Part shown: piece by piece, positions 33,931 to 43,860 of the stretch
How positions within the stretch are numbered: the first letter of the stretch is position 1
Layout of the letters: the number at the start of each line of letters is the position of its first letter
Source of the DNA: Diaporthe sp. PMI_573
Lineage: Eukaryota > Ascomycota > Sordariomycetes > Diaporthales > Diaporthaceae
Direction: 5' to 3'
Length of the DNA: 64,000 bases
NCBI GenBank assembly: GCA_021399435.1
Contig: JAJTUP010000007.1
Coordinates: 806,001-870,000 of the forward strand
The notes under the pieces: generated by a model
The model's database searches: none
What the model saw: only the letters and a program-made list of their open reading frames with translations
Told to the model about the DNA's origin: nothing
Made by a program: the position numbers and the translations under genes

Positions 33931-35403
33931 ATGGCTCTGGTTACCGAAAACATCACCCGCCCTTCCAACTGGCTTGACGAGGATAGGATTCCGTGCGAAC
34001 TCAAGTTGCGAATTCTTGAGCACATCAGCAGCCACAGGGATCTAGTATCACTTCTCGGTGCCTACCCTACTTGGGTAAATCAATTATGGGTTCAGTACCC
34101 GAAACAGCTGTTCCCACGTGCCTTGGACAACGTGCTGAAAGACATCGAGCCAGAGGTGATAGCTGAAGTATTTCTCGTCTACCAAATTCGGAAAATAAGA
34201 GACGACTACGCCACCGCCATGGGGTCTTCTTTCGAGACTGAGCTGCACAGGAGCAGGCTCCAAGCCCGCCTGCGTGATATTTTGAACATAGACAATGACA
34301 TTTTCCCAGAACCGGAACAGAGCCTTCAAACAATTCTAGATATCGCGACGGTCATTCAGGATGTCAACTCCTTGACCTATCGATACTCGAACGACGCTTG
34401 GAAAAGAATCCACGATATCGCTAAAAGGACTGGAACGAGTCTGGACTCCACAGACGTCGACAATCCGCCCGCGATCAATCTCGTCCGAATTGAACGGTTC
34501 AGGTTCAATAGGGCATTCCTCAGGGTCGAAATTTACCTTCTCACCAAAAACTGGACCAATTCCCAAGACCAGCGCCATATCCTCGACATGGGTCAACATA
34601 TTGAGGCCTACATTCCCCGCATCTTGAACCACGACGAGAGACAAGAATTCGACTCTTGTCTGCGCTACATCTTTCACTCTTACCGAGGCTACTTGAAAAA
34701 GACGGCACGAGAGTTGGGCGCCCCGGAGCTTCCGACGAGGGACGACTTTCAGTGGGTTTCGAATGAGTTTGAGGATAGGGACTACGAGTACAAAGATTAT
34801 CCGGTACTTCAACAAGGCAACACGGAAATAGACTTCGCCCAGAGATCTGTCTCAGAGGAACAGCGATTCCTCCTCTGGCTCTGTGAGTTCGGCATTGGTG
34901 CCCTTGAACGGATACACGATGCCGATGACAGCAAGCGCAGGGAGGAGCTTCTGCTGGGATTCAGCCAGCGACACATATGGGACACAGTCGAGCTGCGCCA
35001 CAGAGTCTCCAGATACGACGTGCATCCGGATTGGCAATCACCTATCTCCCCAATCTTCTATGGGCATCGTAACAGGCATCCTATCATGAGCTTGTATGGG
35101 AGTGGCGTGCACCAGGGATACTCCAGCAACTCATCAGCGTGGGCGTGCGCCTCGGCGTTCCTGATGTGGGAATGGAGCAATCGCAGAAGGCGGCTCCGAT
35201 CAAGGGAGAGCGTCAATCTCAACAGGTGTGGACGCTGGATCACGCTGTCAGACACGGATAGGGGGGCGAGCGCATGTAATCCATTTGAGCGCAAGGACCA
35301 CCCCTCCCGCCCTGTCCCTTTTGGCCACCCATACATGCTCGACCCTGAGAAATATGAAATGCGCACGTGGCAGCCACATATAGGATATTGGATCATACCA
35401 TGA
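33931..35403 (+). CDS. Hypothetical protein with F-box-like N-terminus
   Basis: This intronless gene encodes 490 aa from the ATG at 33931. Residues 19-54 (DRIPCELKLRILEHISSHRD, then LVSLLGAYPTWVNQLW) fit the pattern of a divergent F-box: I-P-x-E-L, a hydrophobic helix, D-L, then a Trp. The remainder is a predicted soluble, mostly helical region with many charged residues and no recognised repeat. Proteins of this layout are numerous in filamentous ascomycetes and are thought to bind Skp1 in SCF ubiquitin ligases; that role is inference. No lesion is visible. Confidence 0.7.
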   Translation: MALVTENITRPSNWLDEDRIPCELKLRILEHISSHRDLVSLLGAYPTWVNQLWVQYPKQLFPRALDNVLKDIEPEVIAEVFLVYQIRKIRDDYATAMGSSFETELHRSRLQARLRDILNIDNDIFPEPEQSLQTILDIATVIQDVNSLTYRYSNDAWKRIHDIAKRTGTSLDSTDVDNPPAINLVRIERFRFNRAFLRVEIYLLTKNWTNSQDQRHILDMGQHIEAYIPRILNHDERQEFDSCLRYIFHSYRGYLKKTARELGAPELPTRDDFQWVSNEFEDRDYEYKDYPVLQQGNTEIDFAQRSVSEEQRFLLWLCEFGIGALERIHDADDSKRREELLLGFSQRHIWDTVELRHRVSRYDVHPDWQSPISPIFYGHRNRHPIMSLYGSGVHQGYSSNSSAWACASAFLMWEWSNRRRRLRSRESVNLNRCGRWITLSDTDRGASACNPFERKDHPSRPVPFGHPYMLDPEKYEMRTWQPHIGYWIIP

Positions 35404-36237
35404 AATCTACTTCAAGCCACGAAGGTCGAAGATGAAGAGTTTTGGTATTCTTGGAGGGGGTTTGAAGTTACGGGAGGTTTCTTTTGCAGTCCGCCAGGAC
35501 GGATGGGACATGGAAATGGTTAGCACGAAGGGGTGTGTGGACACGCAAGGAGGATCCTAGAATATGATGTGAGGAAGCGGTTTCATCAGTTGGGCTATCA
35601 TATGGTATTCTTGATGGGGATTTTAGATATACACACACCAAGTTAAGAGCATTGCAATCAACCGTCGTCGGATGCTAGACAATTGTCAACGCTGCTCACA
35701 TCGGGCATGGAGATGCGCTGAGTCCTCAGATTTGGCTTAGATGAGTGCCTAGGTAGATAATATAGCGTCCAATCAGACTTCTCTGCCACGAAATTCGTAC
35801 TGCATGGGGTAGCCATGTGTTGTAGCATTAATACTCCAATGTTTCTTCACTGTCCAGCTAGATAACATCTATGATAGTCTTCGGCCGGAGCCCGGCGCGA
35901 ACGGTTCCATGATCCACTTATACGGACCCTGTGTCGGCTGCTATTATGATGCGCAGTATGAAGTCATAAGCTGGCGTCCACAGTCGATGATAGTGACGAC
36001 ACTGTGGCATGACATAACGACCATGGACTATCGGCCAAATACAATTAAATGACATTCTTCTTGGAAGATAATTGTGCAGTTTATATAGATATTTTCGGTG
36101 ACTCAAGTATAGACAGTGCTTTTCACTCAACCTACGACTCTGACATTCTGCACCCGTTTTCCCCTTACACCTGGTTCTAAACACTTTCATCCTGTCATCT
36201 TAAACGCCATCCCACAAGCCACATCACTTCACCCACG
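35404..36237. other. Intergenic, no gene seen
   Basis: This 834-bp region precedes the isomerase pseudogene and would contain its former promoter. It is AT-rich in places and no gene was recognised. Confidence 0.4.
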
Positions 36238-37502
36238 ATGACGACACAACGAGTCTTCCAGCTCAGCGACACATGCAACAACTACACCTGAGGCAAGAAG
36301 GGGACACAGTCGCTGGCTGCTCAATTATGTGCAAGGACTCCAGGTACCGACTTCAAGATCGAAAATGAGCAGTACTACTCGGAGATGTGGTTTGGTGGCT
36401 ACCCGGACTTTCCGGCGCGGGTGCTCGAGACGGGCGAGCTTCTTGCGGATGTGTTGAAGAAGGGCCAGCAGACGCTCCTGGGCAAGGGCGTGGAGACGAT
36501 GGACGCACAGCTGCCATTCCTGCCAAAGGTGAGGGTGTCTCAAGTTATTTGACCTGTGAGCAGAAACAAATGACCTTGCTCATCTTGCAGATTCTCTCGA
36601 TAGCAAAAGCACTCCCGCTCCAGCTGCATTCCAACAAGGATCTAACCACCAAGCTGCACAAGCAAGACCCAGACCAGTTTACCGACACCGACCACAAGCC
36701 AGAGATCGCAGTTGCCCTCTCATTATTCAAAGTCTTCGCAGGGTTCAAGCCCCTCTCAGAGATCCAACCCCTGTTCAAACTATCCGCCCTGAGCTCCTTC
36801 TCACCAGCCGCACCCGTGGACAAATGGGACAACGACACCCTCCGCGAAGTCACCCGCACCCTGCTCAAGGCCGACGAGGCCACCGTCAAGACGATCGAGA
36901 GCGACCTCCTGAACACGCCGCGGTCGGACCTCAAGGCAGTCGGGGCAGAGTACATCCTAGACCTGCTCCCGCGCCTGCAGGGCCAATATGGCCCCGGCGA
37001 CGCAGGTTCGATCGTCGCCATGACGTGTATGGACTTTCTGACGTTCCAGCCCCTCGATGCAATCTACATCCCCGCCGATGGCATCCGCGCCTACTTCTCT
37101 GGCAACATTGTCGAGTGCACGGCGCGGTCGAATAACGTCCTGAGGGTGGGGTTCTGCCCGCCCGCCGACAGGAACAACGTCGATATGTTTGCCAACACAT
37201 TGACGTTCAAGTCGCACAGCAAGGAGGATGTGGTCCTCCCGAAACAGAAGAGCGAGAGGAGTAATAGTGGTAGGACTGAGGTTTAGAAGCCGCCTTTGAG
37301 CGAGTTTGACATGATCGTGGCTGGGTTCAGTGCGGGGGAGAGTGATGAGCTCGAGGCTAGTGATGGCCCGGGGGTTTTGCTTGTTACGCAGGATACTGGG
37401 GGAATGGGCGCGGGGGGAAAGGAGTTTGAGCTGAAGGAGGGGTTCATCTACTCTGTGACCCCGGGCGTCGAGCTCAATTGGGAGACGGAGGGTGGGATGC
37501 AG

Positions 37503-37511
37503 GTTTTCATG
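37503..37511 (+). repeat. Left target-site duplication of the MITE (9 bp)
   Basis: GTTTTCATG stands directly before the element and is repeated directly after it at 38020-38028. It equals three in-frame codons (Val-Phe-Met) of the host gene. Confidence 0.85.
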
Positions 37512-38019
37512 CAGCCAACGTCCGCCCACCCATGATTTTCCGTCCGCCCACCCAGTATTTACTGCCCGCCCTCCCAGTATTTACTGTCCGCCCACCCAGT
37601 ACAAAAGTTTGGTTGCACACACCACTAGAAAAAAGGTACCCTGCCAAGACAAAAAAAGCCTATATACTTTAAGCTACTTTGGCCCTCTAGCCTTCTAGCC
37701 AAAAAGTATTGTAATTAGAGAGCTAAAAGGCTAAAAGGCTAGAAAGTACTATAGTTAGAGGGCTAGAAGGCATAGGCAGAAAGCCTAATGGGTGGGCGGA
37801 AAGCTAGAGGGCCAGAAGGCCAAACGGCTAGAGGGCTAGAGAGTACTACAGCCAGAAGGCCAGAGGGCCAAAGTAGCTTAAAGTATATAGGCTTTTTTTT
37901 TGTCTTGGCAAGGTACCTTTTTCCTTAGTGGTGTGTGTAACCAAATTTTTGTACTGGGTGGGCGGGCAGTAAATACTGGGTGGGCGGACGGAAAACCATG
38001 GGTGGGCGGACGTTGGCTG
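37512..38019. mobile_element. Foldback MITE, 508 bp, non-autonomous DNA transposon
   Basis: The element begins CAGCCAACGTCCGCCCACCC and ends with the reverse complement. The inverted arms continue inwards through matching blocks (CCGCCCACCCAGTA, TATTTACTG, GGTACC, TGCCAAGAC, CTATATACTTTAAGCTACTT) for roughly 180 bp each. The centre has repeats of a GGCTAGA-like unit. There is no coding capacity. A 9-bp direct duplication flanks it, which fits Mutator-like insertion; an hAT 8-bp duplication with one chance base is an alternative, since the end starts with CAG. Arms differ by only a few bases and small indels, suggesting a fairly recent insertion. It disrupts an isomerase reading frame that already carries two stops. 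Confidence 0.88.
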
Positions 38020-38028
38020 GTTTTCATG
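38020..38028 (+). repeat. Right target-site duplication of the MITE (9 bp)
   Basis: This second copy of GTTTTCATG starts immediately after the right terminal inverted repeat, and the host frame continues from it. Confidence 0.85.
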
Positions 38029-38309
38029 GCGGCTATATGATATTGCAGGATTAATTGGAAGCCAAGCCTCGCAGCCAAATTGGTTGACCAATGATGCTCA
38101 GACCGGGTCTTCCCAATTGAGCTGTGACGTGGCCAGCCCAGACGCATACATAACTATATTAGTCACGCAGACCGTCTCACACCCCAGGAATGATGGGAAT
38201 CTTGGACGACGGCCGTAGCTCTCAGCATCGCAACAACTTTTTCATACAGAACTTTTCTCTAAATCCCATGATCCTGTAACCCCCCAATCACCACGATATG
38301 GCCATTCCA

Positions 38310-39751
38310 TTAAGCAGTCTTGGTGGTGTCAGGCTTGAACCAGCCCTTGGGCCCGAACCACGTCCCCTTGACGAAGCTGTTCCAGTACACTGACGGGAAG
38401 AAGTCCTTCTTGAGGTGGTAGAAGACACGGCGGGGCACATCCTGGCTGCCGATGCCGGGGACCTTGGCGAAAGTCTCGTCGGGCACGCCGCCGTACTTGA
38501 ACTCGCAGAGCATGAGCTCGTTGTGGCCGGTCAGCAGCGGGCACGAGGCGTAGCCCGTGTACCCGGCCTTCAGCTCCTCGCCGCGGATGGTGGAGAGCAG
38601 GTTGTCGACCAGCACGGGGGCCTGGGAGCTGATTGCCGCCGCGGTCTTGGAGTTGGGCAGCGACGAGGCGTCGCCGATGGAGAAGACGTTGGCGTACTTG
38701 TTGTGCTTGGTTGTGGTCTTGTCGACGTCGACCCAACCGGCGGAGTCGGCTGCGGGTGTGGTGTTAGTATGAATTTTGCAACGCAATACTGGGAAAGATC
38801 ATTGGGAGCAGAAAGTTCGAGGAAGCACTTACCCAGAGGGGACTTCGCCACCCAGTCGAATGGCTTCTGAGGAGGAACGACGTGCAGGAAACCAAACTCC
38901 TTCTCGACCTCCTTTCCGTCTGCCGCGAGGTTCTTGAAAGTGGCAACCTTGTTGGCGGCGTCCACTGAGACCAGGTTGTGTTGGAACAGCCCCTCGACGC
39001 GGCGCTTGACACGCAGCTCCTCGAGAGCCTTGGAGTACTTTGGCACGGCGAACATGGCGGGTCCACCGGTGGCAAAGTAAGGCAGGATATCCTTTCTCAC
39101 TGCGTCCCTCTCCCACTGTGACAGAGCCATCCACATGATCTTTTGTGGCGCGCCGGCGCACTTGATGACGCCAGCCGGCTGGGTGAAAATCGCAGTTCCC
39201 TTCTTGAAGTCCTGGATGTTCTTCCACACCTGCTCCACCGTCTTGTTGGAGTAGATGGAGCTGACTTGGCTGCTGGTGTCCTGGAGGGCCTCGGGAAGTC
39301 CCTTGATCCCTGCGAAGTTGGTCTCAAGGCCAGGGGCCACAATCAGATACTCATAGGAGACCTCGACGCCGTCTGCCGTCTTGAGCTGGTTGTTCTCAGG
39401 GTCGAACTGAGAGACCTGCAGGGGGTAATGCGTGACGCCAGATGGGATGAGGCTGGAGAGCGGCCTGCTCATGTCACTCAGGGGCTTGAGCCCAGAGCCG
39501 ACGAGGGTCCACCCTGGCTGGTAGTGGTGGTCCCTGGCCGGGTCGAGGATGGCGATGTCGTCCTTCTGGAACTGTTTCGAGCGCGCCAGCTGCGCTGCGA
39601 CGGTCACGCCTGCGGTGCCGCCGCCGACGACAACGACGCGGTGGTGGGGCTTGGCAGGTATCGAAGTGACGGTCGCGTAGGTTCTGAGTGAAGAGGTCCT
39701 CAGGCTCTTCGCAGAGGCGCGAGCGGCCCTCGCCCCGAGTGCTCCAGCCAT
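38310..39751 (-). CDS. Sulfide:quinone oxidoreductase, mitochondrial
   Basis: Exon 1 (39751-38833) and exon 2 (38749-38310) flank an 83-nt GTAAGT...CGCAG intron with a CTAAC branch; the product is 452 aa. The frame is open upstream, but the ATG of MAGALGARAARASAKSLRTS is favoured because it starts an Arg/Ser-rich mitochondrial presequence. The FAD site is VVVVGGGTAGVTVAAQ (residues 38-53). DHHYQPGWTLVGSGLK and the redox Cys in VIKCAGAPQKIMWMA follow. After the splice come GDASSLPNSKTAAAIS and ASCPLLTGHNELMLCEF. The enzyme oxidises H2S to persulfide and passes electrons to ubiquinone, detoxifying sulfide, as Hmt2 does in fission yeast. Length and motifs are normal. Confidence 0.93.
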
Positions 39752-41332
39752 ACTGAAACTGGAAAAGTGAGTCGGTATGCTCGGAATCGATGGTGTATCT
39801 AAGGGCAGAGGATTCGAGGGTGTATGGTGGATCCTGTCTCGTAAAAGTGTGTTGTCGAGGTGTGAGTTGCAGTATATAAAAGTGAGTTTTGTTGTGAAGT
39901 GTGCTTGCAAAAGGCTTGGCTCTATTCTTTGATTCCTAAATCGCAGCAGGGGCAATGGCGTGATCGGCTGTCGGTGGTTAACTAGTCGAACTAGCCGTCG
40001 CTTCGCCAGAAAGCCGGGACGGCTCCCCTAACCCTAGGATGCCGGCGCCGAGTCCTAACCCTTGCCGAAATGAGCCCCCCTCCCCTTCCGAAGGGCTGTC
40101 GGCACAAGGACTCTGAGATATTACTGCCAAGATCAGCGTTGCACAAAAGAAATGCAGTTGGTGCCGAATTGGCATGCAAAGGGATGCTGGCCAGCGATGT
40201 ATTACAATGTTGGGCCTGGTCTGCACACCAATTTATTTCAAAGTACATTTGCTGATGCCTGCGTACCTTCTGACCCAACCGGGGAAGGCAGGCGCGTACT
40301 CATCCAAACCGTGAGATTCTTTCTTCTTCACGCTCTTTTCTTATGTAAGCGTACAACCCAGCCAGAGGAGCCCGCCTCGAATAGCGTGGGCGACTCAACG
40401 CGTATTCCTAAGCGAAGCGGTTTGGTTGAGATGGTTTGCCTGTGACCCACAGTGCAAGGTCCAGGCCTGCATCGATCTGGGCAGCCATAGCAGGCCTGCT
40501 CAGATTACTAGCGAAGAAACCTGCTGCGGGATGGTGTACATGGAAAGCGATGGATGCCTTTTTTGGCGGTTTCGGTAAACCGAAAGGCAAGTCAAAGTGA
40601 TTGATGGTGTTGATAAACGTCGAGGTTCTGTGGTTGCTTGGTGGTTTCGTGTGGTCGACCGGCCAATCAGACAATCAGGCAAACGGGTTGCATTGCAGTA
40701 CTGAAGGGCAAAGGGGAGGAAGATACTGGGCGGCCTACGTCCTAAACATGTCTGAGTGACTGCAATCATTCACTGCACCCCTACCACGTTTTCACCACTG
40801 GTCAGGCAGCGAGCAAACAAAACGCACTCCCGCTGGTATATGACTGTAGAGCCAACTAAGAGACAATTCCAAGCGTGCATATAGAGGAACCATTGCAATA
40901 ATGTCATTTTTACAACTAGTACAGATTGTTGAGCCTTTATAGAGTGGTCTACTAAGTTCCACTGTTGATGTGACCAAACGCCGAGAAAGGTCTAAATGTT
41001 CGGAGTGTGCAAATTTATCGGTGCTGAGGGCTAGCGGGGATGGCCCCTGCAGGTTCCCTTATCGATAAGGCCTGCTGCCCTACACCTTCTGGCCCAAGGG
41101 CTGCAGACGGCTTCTGATTTCCTTCTTTCTTCCTTAATTTGGTGCAAACTTCGAGCCATTGAGCCATAAAGCCCAAGTGACGTCTCAATAAACAGAGTCC
41201 ATTAAACCACTCTAACTAGTCTAACAGCCACCCTAACTCAATTGACATGTCCCCGTCAGCAAAAGAAAGGACGGAAAATTCAAAGGTGGGCACATCCTGG
41301 TATTTAACGAAAGCAAAAATGGGCAAAAATAT
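39752..41332. other. Intergenic, no gene seen
   Basis: The left part must hold the promoter and 5' UTR of the sulfide oxidoreductase. The remaining 1.3 kb has no coding pattern I recognise. At its right edge a T5 run (on the minus strand, about 41329-41325) can end pol III transcription of the tRNA gene. Confidence 0.4.
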
Positions 41333-41422
41333 TGCGGTTGATGTGGATCGAACACATGACTTTCAGATTTCGAACTGAAGTAAAGCTTCAGTCTGACACT
41401 CTCCCAACTGAGTTACACCCGC
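41333..41422 (-). tRNA. tRNA-Phe (anticodon GAA) with 17-nt intron
   Basis: On the minus strand the gene starts GCGGGTGTAACTCAGTTGGG and ends TTCGATCCACATCAACCGCA. The anticodon loop is CTGAAG followed by a 17-nt intron (CTTTACTTCAGTTCGAA) placed after position 37; exon 2 resumes at ATCTGA. The intron contains CTTCAG, complementary to CTGAAG, as usual for pre-tRNA-Phe. Stems: D arm with A10-U25, anticodon UCAGA/UCUGA, T arm AUGUG/CACAU. The acceptor stem has one mismatch at 5-68 (G-A). CCA is not encoded. A T5 run follows. The mismatch leaves open that this copy is weak or decaying. Confidence 0.85.
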
Positions 41423-42483
41423 TGTGGTTATACTCCTGTTTCCACTCGCTATATATAACATCGCAATAGTAAATGGCCCTTCATTTTCCTTTGCAGCAGC
41501 CACCTTCGCTTGTTGAAGAATAATCACATTATCATCCTTGCTTTAGCATACTAGTACAAATATAGGCACCAGTATAAATATTATTAAAGGAAGAAAAGAA
41601 TAACTAAGGTATATATATAAGGCTAGTATTAAACATATATATATAATATAACAAACTAGCGCTAAAATAACAAGGCCATTTTGAACTTGGTTGGGGCAAG
41701 ATGAGGAGGCAGGGGTCCTGGGTGGGCAGGCCCCACAGTAAAGGGGGGGCGGGCCCTTCCCTCCGCGTGGGGCCCCGAAGGCTTACCGTGCTGCTAAGCC
41801 TGTCGCGCCCCAGCCACCAAGTTTAGAGTGTGTCCACCTCCAACGTCGTCTCCTTTCCTTTCCTCTCCTGTACACACACATCACCCCTCGGCCAAACACA
41901 TCCGACCACAAATCCAACCGATGATCATTCAACAACACTAGCAGCAGGGTCAGTTCTTTGGTACTCGCTCTTTGCGGGGGATCGGTCGCTACTTCTTCAA
42001 CGATAGAGCTGCATCGCACATCGCAGTGCTCCTCGGAGTTGCTTGTAATCCGTCACCCACTTCCAAGCCACAGGTCTCCAGATCCGGCCGGTGCTGTAGG
42101 CCGTCGGAGGGTCTTGTCCTTTCGGAATCTATAGCAGGCATCCGGATATGGCGCCTGGGGGTGGGAGGGTACTCCCCAGGGGTTGAGCGCCGGCCGCTCC
42201 CTCGAGGGATCAAGTAGCCCGTCGGCGGACACTTGCACACTGGGCATCGTTGTTGCGGGACGCGGGTTCTGTACTCTGCTTTTTACCAACACGGACCGGA
42301 GTCAAGGCTGCTCCTCTACACCAAAGCCTGGGAGGGTGGGATTCTCTGGGCTCCTTTGCTCAGGAGGGCTACACTTTTAACGCTGTTTGGTGTGGTGGAC
42401 AGGGCCGTGGTCTTATCCGCCGTCCCTGACAAGACTACATGCTAACACTTGATCTTCACAGAACTATTGTTTCCAAACCTGCC
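41423..42483. other. Repeat-like intergenic region with a probable 5'-UTR intron
   Basis: From 41570 to 41670 the sequence is very AT-rich, then GC-rich around 41700-41820. Just before the next start codon, GCTAACACTTGATCTTCACAG (42440-42460) looks like a branch point plus acceptor, suggesting the 42484 gene has an intron in its 5' UTR. No gene was recognised. Confidence 0.35.
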
Positions 42484-43094
42484 ATGGCCGAAACGCCGCC
42501 TTCTTCCACCTCACCGAGCTTCGACATTGACAGAACACCAGCGGTTGTAGAATGGGTCGGAGTCGACTCTGAGCCACGATATCTTTACCACGGCGACACT
42601 GACCCGTCACGCCAAGTGACCCTCGAGATACGCTTCGACGCCGCCTCTGGGGCAGCTTTCTTCAAGATCCGCGTCCCGGTTGGGCTAAAGGCTGCGGGCC
42701 CCAACAGTGCCAAGACACCCCTGTTCCTCTACATACATCCCGACCGAGTCACATCCCTGGGCTACGATGTCCCTAGCGTGGTGCCGATCTCGTCAGGGGG
42801 AAGCTGGGCCCGAACCCGAGCTGCTTCCGGTTCGGTCTGACCCGGCCTGCCGATATGGTTGTGCCTTTGGTCTCACTGGTACCTCAAAACAAGGGCCACA
42901 GTGATAAGCTGGATTCCCTGAAACTTCTTGCCCAGGAGACCCATTTCAGTGTATATTGGACGCACCCAACCCTGTCCAAGATCCAAATCCGGGCTCTCTG
43001 TGACGCTGTTGCCACCCAGACCCTAAAACCCATCGGCGCAGCGGCCGAGTTGCAGGGCCTCTATGGAGGTGGGCGTTTGATATCAATGCGATGA
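42484..43094 (+). pseudogene. Frameshifted copy of a fungal family of unknown function
   Basis: An ATG at 42484 opens MAETPPSS and VVEWVGVDSEPRYLYHGDTD, followed by RFDAASGAAFFKIRVPVGLK and TPLFLYIHPDRVTSLGYD. At about 42781 the frame moves by one base, and the family reading continues as LVRGKLGPNPSCFRFGLTRP, VPQNKGHSDKLDSLKLLAQE and LSKIQIRALCDAVATQTLKP to a stop at 43094. I recall this FLYIHP-containing family as a widely repeated hypothetical group in Sordariomycetes; no function is known. A single one-base loss is enough to inactivate it. The gypsy fragment starts under 200 bp downstream, so the copy sits in a repeat cluster. Confidence 0.6.
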
Positions 43095-43277
43095 AGAGGT
43101 CTGGTCGTTGGGCGGTGTAAATGAATCAGGTCTCGCAGTTTTTGACCTATGTATTGACTTGATCATCGTTTTGCGCGTATGATAAAGGTCTCATGCACCC
43201 CATCAACCGTTGCATTGCTCCCTCATTTTGATTATGAACGCTTTCGAGTCAAATCTTAAAATTTGTTTTGAACATCC

Positions 43278-43860
43278 CAGGCCTGTTACAGGGAGCAAGC
43301 CAACCGGAAGCGCCGTACAGCCCGCCGTTATCGGGTCGGCCAAGAAGTGTGGCTCGATGCTCGTAACATCAAGACCCTGCGACCTACCAAGAAGTTAGAC
43401 TGGAAGAACTGCGGCCTGTTCAGGATTGTCAGTCCTTGGGCTTCCCACTTAGCCCTGCCGGAGTCGATGAAGGTCCACCCTGTATTCCACGTCAGCCTGT
43501 TACAACCTGCTGCCAATGATCCGCTACCTGCTCAGAGAAACGAACCTCCGCCGCCTGTCAAAGTGGATGGACTGCAAGAGTGGGAAGTCGAGGAGGTCCT
43601 GGATTCCCGTTGGGATCGCTGCGGCCGAGGCCGTGCCCGCCTGAAGTATACCGCAAGTGGACGGGATACGATGACCCTGCAGAAGTGCCCGCATCGCACT
43701 TGTAGAATGCTCAGGAAGTTGTGCGCAACTGCCATAAGAGATACCCGTACAAGCCTGGCCCCTGAATCGACCTCTCAGGAGCTTGGTCCTAGAGAGGGGG
43801 GGGTGGTACTGTCACATATTTGGATCCGTGAGCCAGAATCAGCTTCCTAATGCACTCCCA
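43278..43860 (+). mobile_element. 3' end of a Ty3/gypsy retrotransposon (integrase C-terminus, chromodomain, start of 3' LTR)
   Basis: The frame from 43278 gives the integrase tail: [33 protein letters not shown], and [19 protein letters not shown] chromodomain-like [12 protein letters not shown] follows. A one-base shift near 43652 moves the reading to [12 protein letters not shown], and a TAG lies at 43703-43705. A purine tract with eight G precedes TGGTAC, and TGTCACA at 43810 looks like the first bases of the 3' LTR. The protease, RT, RNase H and most of integrase are absent, so this is a dead fragment. The right end of the LTR was not found. Chromodomain elements are known to target heterochromatin. 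Confidence 0.85.

Larger units (their letters stand above)
36238..38040 (+). pseudogene. Mannose-6-phosphate isomerase (type I) pseudogene, split by a MITE
   Basis: Exon 1 is 36238-36528, the intron is GTGAGG...TTGCAG, and exon 2 starts at 36591. The reading matches type I phosphomannose isomerase: NNYT-stop-GKKGTQSLAAQL, APGTDFKI-like and EMWFGGYPDFPARVLETGEL, LPFLPK joined to ILSIAKALPLQLHSNKDLT, DTDHKPEIAVALS, and AYFSGNIVECTARSNNVLRV. Lesions: TGA at 36289-36291 where the family has Trp (TGG to TGA), TAG at 37284-37286, and a 508-bp element after codon 37509-37511. Beyond it the frame resumes through GCG GCT ATA TGA. The intact enzyme interconverts fructose-6-P and mannose-6-P for glycosylation. 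As that step is usually essential, another copy should exist elsewhere, making this a dispensable paralogue. Confidence 0.88.
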
